Assembly (NCBI GenBank): GCA_964371935.1
Contig: CAYJOT010000008.1
Span: forward strand, 1 to 26,006
Origin: JACQRW01 sp964371935
GTDB taxonomy: Bacteria > Patescibacteriota > Minisyncoccia > Sungbacterales > HO2-52-23
DNA: 26,006 nucleotides
Direction: 5' to 3'
The notes beneath the pieces are model-generated. The model did no database searches. It was not told the origin of the DNA and was given only the letters and a program-made list of their open reading frames with translations. Both the position numbers and the translations under genes were made by a program. The stretch's first letter is position 1, and every line of letters begins with the position of its first letter. Below are positions 13,084 through 18,138 of this stretch, piece after piece.

Positions 13084-13269
13084 ACACGGTCGCCGTCTAG
13101 AAGTTTCGTCCCGAATACTCACGTGTTCGGGACATTCTGATTTTATGTCTTTCATGAAGCGGAATATAATACTTTGCCGCATTTGATAGTATGCCATGAA
13201 TTGCTCCTTAATTCCAATCAACCCCTTGAACATCTGCACCAGTTTCCGCCAAGAAATATTTTTTGGCAT
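13078..13269 (-). pseudogene. Probable decayed HicA-type toxin
   Basis: An ATG 12 bases after the stop of the HicB-like antitoxin starts MPKNISWRKLVQMFKGL, which resembles the N-terminus of HicA-type toxins (ISWRELV..F). The conserved G-S/G-x-H block does not follow in this frame. A neighbouring frame instead reads GVDWN, stop, GAIHGILSNAAKYYIPLH, which looks like the rest of a HicA domain (H, then IPLH). A frameshift and an internal stop are therefore suspected. The remaining open frame runs on through a terminator-like hairpin to 13078. A novel short ORF is the alternative. Confidence 0.45.
13108..13133. terminator. Hairpin after the Trp-rich orphan
   Basis: GTCCCGAA (13108-13115) and TTCGGGAC (13126-13133) form an 8-bp perfect stem with a 10-base loop. 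ATTCTGATTTTA follows on the plus strand, a modest T-tail. It probably ends the orphan transcript. Confidence 0.6.
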
Positions 13270-13281
13270 AAGTGAGAGAAA

Positions 13282-13524
13282 TCAGCGTCTTACCAATGTT
13301 CTGCGATCCGTGCGGAGGGGGAATCCTTGTATCTGCTCGCGATCTCTTAACTTTAACAAAAGCCAGTCCTCCAACACCTCTTGCAGTTCTTTGCGGCATG
13401 CCTCCAAATTCCGGGCATTTGCCCACACGCCTCGCAAGCCGGGGATTTCGCCAAAATAGCTTCTGTCTTTGAGAAGTTTATATTTTGCGCCTCCTAGTTT
13501 TTTGGTCAAATACTCCGTAAGCAT
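13282..13524 (-). CDS. HicB-like antitoxin (type II toxin-antitoxin), locus 1
   Basis: This 80-aa protein starts MLTEYLTKKLGGAKYKLL and has YFGEIPGLRGVWANARNLEACRKELQEVLEDWLLLKLRD. That is the partial RNase-H-like HicB fold: two beta strands, then the A-N-A-x-x-L-E-x-C-x-x-E-L helix typical of this short HicB group. The C-terminal tail (QIQGFPLRTDRRTLV) is plausible for the family. Such antitoxins bind and block a HicA mRNA interferase and often repress their own promoter. The partner just downstream appears broken, so this may be an orphan antitoxin. It lies directly beyond the displaced copy of the gyrB 3' end, so it was probably the original gyrB neighbour. Confidence 0.8.
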   Translation of the reverse strand: MLTEYLTKKLGGAKYKLLKDRSYFGEIPGLRGVWANARNLEACRKELQEVLEDWLLLKLRDREQIQGFPLRTDRRTLVRR

Positions 13525-13560
13525 GGTGTTATGGTATCAGAATCAAACTTACTATGCAAA

Positions 13561-13621
13561 TCAAATATCCAAATTCTTCACGGCCTTGGCGTGCGTCTGG
13601 ATGAATTTTTTGCGGGGGGAG
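13561..13621 (-). pseudogene. Displaced copy of the gyrB 3' end
   Basis: On the minus strand the segment encodes the last residues of GyrB, RKKFIQTHAKAVKNLDI, then TGA (13563-13561). It is detached from the gene by the hicBA cassette. The last four codons (TTG GAT ATT TGA) differ from those of the present gyrB (CTT GAC ATA TAG) at every codon, yet encode the same Leu-Asp-Ile-stop. Confidence 0.85.
13573..13618. repeat. 46-bp direct repeat, outer copy (putative attachment site)
   Basis: Identical at all 46 positions to 14151-14196, starting ATTCTTCACGGCCTTGGCGT. It is the distal flank of the hicBA cassette. The unit distance is 578 bp. Confidence 0.95.
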
Positions 13622-13623
13622 CT

Positions 13624-13857
13624 TTATTTTCCAAGAAGTTTGAGAAATTCCTGTAACGTCAGCCCCGCTTGTTTCAGAATAGAAAAAAGTGTTCTTTTCG
13701 CAAGTGGTTTGGGGTGCATCGGGATGGTTACTTTCCGTGCGCGGTCGCCGATATGTTCAAGGTGCACATGACTGCCTACCTGGCGGACAATCCGAAACCC
13801 TGCTCGTACGAGAATGGGGATGAGCCGCGCGGCTTTGATGATCGGTAAGATACTCAT
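13624..13857 (-). CDS. hicA: HicA-family mRNA interferase toxin, locus 2
   Basis: This 77-aa protein has a double-stranded-RNA-binding-like fold: helix, then GFRIVRQVGSHVHLEH with the catalytic His (about residue 30), RKVTIPMHPKPLAKRTLFSILKQAGLT, and a final helix LQEFLKLLG. HicA cleaves mRNA and tmRNA to stop growth. All key elements (G-S-H, T-I-P-M-H, K-x-x-L-x-x-I-L-K-Q-A) are intact, so it is probably active. It begins 3 bases after the hicB stop, giving antitoxin-first gene order. Its stop is only six bases from the displaced gyrB repeat, so the cassette is trimmed tightly to the two genes. Confidence 0.92.
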   Translation of the reverse strand: MSILPIIKAARLIPILVRAGFRIVRQVGSHVHLEHIGDRARKVTIPMHPKPLAKRTLFSILKQAGLTLQEFLKLLGK

Positions 13858-13860
13858 GAT

Positions 13861-14115
13861 TTACGCGTAAACCCTCTCGCGTGATTTTGGAGTACTGAGA
13901 ATTTTGATTTCTGCCATACCTTTATCAAGGAGGCACGAGCAGTGAAGTTCTATGGCCTCACGCGCCATCTGTCTTGCCTCTGCAAGCGTATCGCCGCAGG
14001 TTACCACCCCGCGGAGCTTTGGGACGGTAATGGTATATCCTTTTTCCGGAGCGTTCGACTCGAAAAGGACCGAAAAAGTTCCCATCCCTGTTTTTATAGC
14101 AATGAGTTTCTTCAT
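13861..14115 (-). CDS. hicB: HicB-family antitoxin, locus 2
   Basis: This 84-aa protein has the HicB core: FSVLFESNAPEKGYTITVPKLRGVVTCGDTLAEARQMAREAIELHCSCLL. Beta strands that form a partial RNase-H fold are followed by the G-D-T-x-x-E-A-x-x-x-A-x-E-A-I helix. It neutralises the HicA next to it. No separate DNA-binding domain is present in the C-terminal 20 residues. Its ATG lies 23 bases after the gyrB stop on the same strand, so it may ride on gyrB transcription, which would tie antitoxin supply to an essential gene. GATGGGAAT just before the ATG gives a weak ribosome site. Confidence 0.92.
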   Translation of the reverse strand: MKKLIAIKTGMGTFSVLFESNAPEKGYTITVPKLRGVVTCGDTLAEARQMAREAIELHCSCLLDKGMAEIKILSTPKSRERVYA

Positions 14116-14138
14116 ATTCCCATCATACTTATTTTATC

Positions 14139-16199
14139 CTATATGTCAAGATTCTTCACGGCCTTGGCGTGCGTCTGGATGAATTTTTTGCGGGGGAGGA
14201 CCTCGTCGCCCATGAGGATGTCGAAGATGTGATCCGCGGCTGCGGCGTCCTCGATGCGGACCTGGCGCAGGGTGCGCGCGGCCGGGTCCATGGTGGTTTC
14301 CCAGAGTTGGGAGGGATTCATTTCGCCAAGTCCTTTGTAGCGCTGGATCTCGATCTTGCCTGCCTCGCTCTCTTCCTCTTCTGAAAGTTTTTTGCCTTTT
14401 GCCTGCGCCTTTTGTCTTTTGGCGTTTAACTTTTGGCTTTTTATCTCCGTGATCACTGTGTCGCGCTCCTGGTCCGAATAGGTGTACGTAATCTGCTTGC
14501 CGGACTGAATGCGGTACAAGGGCGGGATGGCAATATACAAGTAGCCACGCTCGATCACGATTGGAAAGAAGCGGTAGAAAAGCGTCATGAGCAGAGTGCG
14601 GATGTGCGCGCCGTCAACATCGGCATCGGTGGCGATGATGATGCGGTGGTACCGGAGTTTTTTTTCGTCAAACTCATCGCCGATTGCCGCACCCAGCGCG
14701 ATGATCAGCGCTCTAATTTCTTTTGATGCCAACATCTTATCGAGCCGTGCCCGCTCGACATTCAATATCTTGCCGCGCAACGGCAGGATCGCCTGAAACT
14801 TGCGGTCACGTCCCTGCTTGGCCGAACCCCCGGCGCTGTCTCCTTCCACGATGAAAAGTTCGGACTGGGACGGGTCTTTTGACTGGCAATCGGCGAGCTT
14901 GCCCGGAAGCATCATGCCCTCAAGTGCGCCTTTGCGCAGCACCGTGTCGCGGGCCGCTTTGGCCGCTTTGCGGGCTTTTTGCGCGAGCAGAGCTCTACCA
15001 ATGATCTCCTGGGCATCGCGTCCGTATTTTTCAAGCCACTCCCGCAGCCCCTCGCCCACCACCTGCTCCACTGCGGAGCGCGCTTCAGTATTGCCGAGTT
15101 TGCTCTTGGTCTGGCCCTCAAACTGCAATGCCGAGTTCTGAATCTTGACCGAGATCACCGCGGTCAGGCCCTCGCGTACGTCCTCGCCAGTGAGAGCTTC
15201 ATCGTCTTTTTTGAAAAATTCGTTTTTCTTTGCGTAATCATTGAGCGCGCGCGTGAGCGCGGTGCGGAATCCGGTTAGGTGCGTGCCGCCTTCCTGGTTG
15301 TAGATGTTGTTCGCAAACGCAAGCTCTTTGGCGGTCATGTCATCGGTATATTGGAACGCGGTCTCGACATATACTTTGCGGCCGTCAATGTCTATTTCTT
15401 TTGCGACATAGAAAATAGTGTCGTGCTTTAGTGTTTCGTTGCGGTTCAAGTAGGCCACATACGCGACAATGCCGCCCTGGAAATAAAAGGAGTAGGAGTG
15501 CGCGAGCGATGATTTATCCGTAGCGGTTTTTTCATCGCGGTTGTCAATGATGGCGACGCGAATGCCTGCGGTAAGATATGCCTGCTGGCGGATGTGATCA
15601 AGGATGCGGCGCCACTCAAATTCGATTTTTTCAAAAATTTGCGGATCAGGTTCAAAAGTAACCGAAGTGCCGGATCCTTGGCACTTCCCCACTTTCTTGA
15701 CAGGATATTTGGGCGCGCCGCGTACATATTCTTGGGCATATTGATACCCATCGCGGCAAACCTCTGCTTTAAGCCATACCGACAAAGCGTTTACGACAGA
15801 AACGCCAACACCATGCAGTCCTCCGGAGACTTTATATGCATCGCCCCCAAACTTTCCTCCTGCGTGGAGGGTTGTCATAACGGTTTCCAGCGCCGATTTT
15901 TTTGTCTGTTTGTGAATATCCACGGGAATTCCCCGGCCATCATCAACTAAGCGGACACGATTTCCCGGCAGGAGTGTAATCGCGATATTTTTCGCGTATC
16001 CGGCCATGGCCTCGTCAATGTTATTATCCAGGACTTCCCAGATCAGATGATGCAGCCCGTCAATGCCGGTTGAGCCAATATACATACCCGGCCGCTTACG
16101 CACCGGCTCAAGCCCTTCCAGCACATAAATATCTTTGGCCGTATAAGAGGCGTCTGCGGGGGTATTTCCCGCCTTTTTTTTATCTTGTTTTTTAGCCAT
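14139..16199 (-). CDS. gyrB: DNA gyrase subunit B
   Basis: This 686-aa protein is the ATPase/Toprim subunit of gyrase, which supercoils DNA with GyrA. The GHKL ATPase motifs are EVLDNNIDEAMAG, DDGRGIPVDIH and GGLHGVGVSVVNALS. The Toprim domain has LFIVEGDSAGGSAKQGRDRKFQAILPLRGKILN with the metal-binding Glu, then ATDADVDGAHIRTLL. The C-terminal end has QRYKGLGEMNPSQLWETTMDP. The short GyrB form is usually about 640 aa; part of the excess is a Lys/Gln-rich heptamer-repeat loop just before EIQRYKGLGEMN. ATG at 16199 gives MAKKQDKKK and lies only about 4 bases from the predicted transcription start. The last 13 codons lie in the direct repeat bordering the hicBA cassette. Confidence 0.97.
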   Translation of the reverse strand: MAKKQDKKKAGNTPADASYTAKDIYVLEGLEPVRKRPGMYIGSTGIDGLHHLIWEVLDNNIDEAMAGYAKNIAITLLPGNRVRLVDDGRGIPVDIHKQTKKSALETVMTTLHAGGKFGGDAYKVSGGLHGVGVSVVNALSVWLKAEVCRDGYQYAQEYVRGAPKYPVKKVGKCQGSGTSVTFEPDPQIFEKIEFEWRRILDHIRQQAYLTAGIRVAIIDNRDEKTATDKSSLAHSYSFYFQGGIVAYVAYLNRNETLKHDTIFYVAKEIDIDGRKVYVETAFQYTDDMTAKELAFANNIYNQEGGTHLTGFRTALTRALNDYAKKNEFFKKDDEALTGEDVREGLTAVISVKIQNSALQFEGQTKSKLGNTEARSAVEQVVGEGLREWLEKYGRDAQEIIGRALLAQKARKAAKAARDTVLRKGALEGMMLPGKLADCQSKDPSQSELFIVEGDSAGGSAKQGRDRKFQAILPLRGKILNVERARLDKMLASKEIRALIIALGAAIGDEFDEKKLRYHRIIIATDADVDGAHIRTLLMTLFYRFFPIVIERGYLYIAIPPLYRIQSGKQITYTYSDQERDTVITEIKSQKLNAKRQKAQAKGKKLSEEEESEAGKIEIQRYKGLGEMNPSQLWETTMDPAARTLRQVRIEDAAAADHIFDILMGDEVLPRKKFIQTHAKAVKNLDI
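14151..14196. repeat. 46-bp direct repeat, inner copy within gyrB
   Basis: Encodes RKKFIQTHAKAVKN of GyrB and is identical to 13573-13618. Divergence begins at once on both sides: the codons for Leu-Asp-Ile-stop differ on one side and the gyrB body on the other. Confidence 0.95.
14386..14443 (-). repeat. Intragenic heptamer array in gyrB
   Basis: On the coding strand the units AAAAGCC, AAAAGTT, AAACGCC, AAAAGAC, AAAAGGC run in tandem, then GCAGGC, AAAAGGC and AAAAAAC. They encode KSQKLNAKRQKAQAKGKK in frame, next to the Toprim/C-terminal junction. Confidence 0.85.
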
Positions 16200-16209
16200 G
16201 TATAATGGA

Positions 16210-16238
16210 AGTATATCAGAAATAAAGGAGGAGCGCAA
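16210..16238 (-). promoter_or_regulatory. gyrB: Promoter of gyrB, giving a near-leaderless mRNA
   Basis: On the minus strand TTGCGC, a 17-bp spacer and TATACT (16215-16210). The expected start near 16203 leaves about 4 bases before the gyrB ATG at 16199, with no room for a Shine-Dalgarno. Confidence 0.5.
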
Positions 16239-16258
16239 ACGATTTTGACAATCATAAA

Positions 16259-16277
16259 GAGGGACAAAATGTCCCTC
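16259..16277 (-). terminator. Terminator of the radical SAM gene
   Basis: GAGGGAC-ATTTT-GTCCCTC is a 7-bp perfect stem with a 5-base loop followed by TTTATGATTGT on the minus strand. It lies 7 bases after the stop at 16284 and just upstream of the gyrB promoter. Confidence 0.75.
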
Positions 16278-16283
16278 GTGCGA

Positions 16284-18053
16284 CTAGAGTTTAGGAAATT
16301 GAATTGAAAGAGGCAAATTTGCATTCCGCAGGGATGCTTCCAAAGAACGTGCAAATGAGACGGATGCGTCGGCGATTTCATGGCGGAAATCCTGATGGAT
16401 GGCATCGTATCTTTTCTGAGCCTGCCCGAGTATGTCTTGAACATACGCGTAGATTTGCCGCTTGCTATCGTTCACGCGACAAACTATTTCTGTTTTAAAA
16501 CACGCCAATTCTCCTGTGAGGTATTGTCTGAAATCGTCTATGGCAAGTACCTGTTCGGTGATTTTGCGCAGGTGGTAGCCTTTTGCGGCCAGGGCGAACG
16601 CTTCCCAGAGCATGTTTGGATGACGCGTGATGACACGGCTGAGAAACTGTAGGTAGGCGGGTCCCTGTGCGGAGACGAGTTGTCTTAAACTTGACAGGGC
16701 AAAGCGCATTATCTCGATTTGATGCAACTGGGTATGCATGGGTTTGGGTGCGCTACTCCGATTGAGATTTTGGAACAGCGTCAAACAGCGCTCAAAGTAA
16801 TTTTTCATGCGACGATCGTAGATGGTGTTGAGCACGCGCTTATATCCCTTGATGAGGACATCTTCCGGCATCTGTGGTTCAAAGTTGAGACGTATGGTCA
16901 GATTGTCCCCAGTAGTATCTCCGCGCAATCGCTTTTCGTCTTTCATGCGAAAGTAGAGATCAGTGCCTTTGAGCACCGTGAGCAGTCCTTCCATGGCCAT
17001 AGGAATGGCGGCTTGTTGAATAAAGTCGATGTGGGCATCAAACGCATCCGGCGTATCACCATCCAGGCCAAGGATAAATCCGCCCAGGACCTCGAAGCCC
17101 TTTGCCTCCAATGTGTGCACGGCGTGAAGTGCATATTCGGGATCGTCTTTGTCCACATTCTGCCCCTTTTTAGTCATGAGCAGCGCTGCGGGAGTTGGCG
17201 TCTCAATGCCCACAAATATAGAGGTAAAACCGGCCTGCACCATAGCATTCATGAGTTCGTCATACTCCACAAGATTCATGCTGGCTTCGGTATAGAGATT
17301 AAAAGGATAGCCGCGTTCACGCTGCCACGGGATAAGGGCATGGAGCAGGCGCAGGGCATTGCGCCGGTTGCCGATAAAGTTGTCATCTACGAGAAACAGC
17401 GCGCCGCGCCAACCCATGTTATACAACAGGGTGAACTCTGCGAGCATTTGCTCCGGGGTTTTGGTGCGAGGAATCCTACCGTAGAGCTTGGTGATGTCGC
17501 AAAATTCGCAATCAAACGGACACCCGCGCGAAAATTGCAGCAGCATAGAGCCATAGTGGTGCATGTTGATGAGATCAAAACGTGGAGGAGGCGTTTGCGT
17601 GATTGCCGGCTTCTCGGGAGGCATATAGATGTGCTTTGCAGTACCGGTCTCGAGATCGCGGAGAAAGTTTGGAAAAGTTTCCTCAACTTCACCGAGAAGA
17701 AAGTGGTTAACGCCCGGTATCTCATCCCAATACGAGGTTGGGTGGGGTCCGCCCGCAACAACGGGCTTGCCAGCTAAGTTAGCGCGTGCGATTACCTCAC
17801 CAAGGGACTTCCTTTGCACGATCATAGTTGAGGTGCAGACCATATCCGCCCACGCAAGATCCGCATCAGTCAATGGCCGCACATTCATATCAACCATGCG
17901 CAGGTTGTAATTGTCCGGGAACATACCAGCGAGCGTAAGTAGTCCCAATGACGGCATGGAGGACTTTTTGCCCAGGTACTGAAGCGTATACTTGAAACTC
18001 CAAAACGAAGTTGCAAATTCGGGATATACCAGCAACGCGTTTTTCTTTCCCAT
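16284..18053 (-). CDS. B12-binding-domain radical SAM protein
   Basis: This 589-aa protein has an N-terminal Rossmann-like B12-binding region (about residues 5-140; MPSLGLLTLAGMFPD, VVAGGPHPT, FLLGEVEETF). A radical SAM barrel follows, with the iron-sulfur cysteines C178-x3-C182-x2-C185 in RGCPFDCEFC. Later segments include LFLVDDNFIGNRRNA, FVGIETPTPAAL and GGFILGLDGDTPDAFDAHIDF. The last 150 residues are a helical domain seen in the subgroup that includes hopanoid methylase-like enzymes. Typical DxHxxG lower-ligand motifs are absent, as is usual in this class. The reaction is unknown; methylation or ring rearrangement of a lipid or tetrapyrrole-like substrate is possible. A strong AGGAAGGAG lies 8 bases before the ATG, and it has its own extended -10 promoter and terminator, so it is a monocistronic unit between pheT and gyrB. 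Confidence 0.88.
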   Translation of the reverse strand: MGKKNALLVYPEFATSFWSFKYTLQYLGKKSSMPSLGLLTLAGMFPDNYNLRMVDMNVRPLTDADLAWADMVCTSTMIVQRKSLGEVIARANLAGKPVVAGGPHPTSYWDEIPGVNHFLLGEVEETFPNFLRDLETGTAKHIYMPPEKPAITQTPPPRFDLINMHHYGSMLLQFSRGCPFDCEFCDITKLYGRIPRTKTPEQMLAEFTLLYNMGWRGALFLVDDNFIGNRRNALRLLHALIPWQRERGYPFNLYTEASMNLVEYDELMNAMVQAGFTSIFVGIETPTPAALLMTKKGQNVDKDDPEYALHAVHTLEAKGFEVLGGFILGLDGDTPDAFDAHIDFIQQAAIPMAMEGLLTVLKGTDLYFRMKDEKRLRGDTTGDNLTIRLNFEPQMPEDVLIKGYKRVLNTIYDRRMKNYFERCLTLFQNLNRSSAPKPMHTQLHQIEIMRFALSSLRQLVSAQGPAYLQFLSRVITRHPNMLWEAFALAAKGYHLRKITEQVLAIDDFRQYLTGELACFKTEIVCRVNDSKRQIYAYVQDILGQAQKRYDAIHQDFRHEIADASVSFARSLEASLRNANLPLSIQFPKL

Positions 18054-18097
18054 GTCAAAACTCCTTCCTGTTTCCTGTGTAAAGGTGCTTTTATGTT

Positions 18098-18126
18098 ATT
18101 GTAGCAGGTTCGGGGGGTTGCAACAA
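18098..18126 (-). promoter_or_regulatory. Extended -10 promoter of the radical SAM gene
   Basis: On the minus strand TTGTTG, a 17-bp spacer and TGC-TACAAT. The TG one base before the -10 box compensates for the weak -35. It lies between the pheT stop and the radical SAM start. Confidence 0.6.
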
Positions 18127-18138
18127 TAAAAACAAATT

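Larger units (their letters stand above)
13573..14150. mobile_element. Putative 578-bp integrated hicBA cassette at the gyrB 3' end
   Basis: One repeat copy plus the hicB-hicA pair forms a unit that appears inserted in the last codons of gyrB. The present gyrB C-terminus was restored by a copy with synonymous terminal codons. No integrase, transposase or tRNA is inside, so mobilisation would have to be in trans or by recombination. The integration model is inferred; the repeat and the codon pattern are seen directly. Confidence 0.6.

Noticed and set aside
13208..13426. A 72-codon minus-strand frame overlapping hicB locus 1
   Set aside because: It is a different frame of the same DNA; the overlapping 80-aa frame matches HicB. 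Only its last part (GVDWN) is of interest, as a shifted remnant of HicA.
16221..16235. AAAGGAGGAG on the plus strand, a perfect-looking Shine-Dalgarno
   Set aside because: No plus-strand gene starts after it; it is the complement of the gyrB promoter spacer.
16719..17777. A 352-codon open frame on the plus strand
   Set aside because: It is fully antisense to the radical SAM gene, whose cysteine motif and conserved domains are clear. It has no ribosome site and no recognisable protein features.
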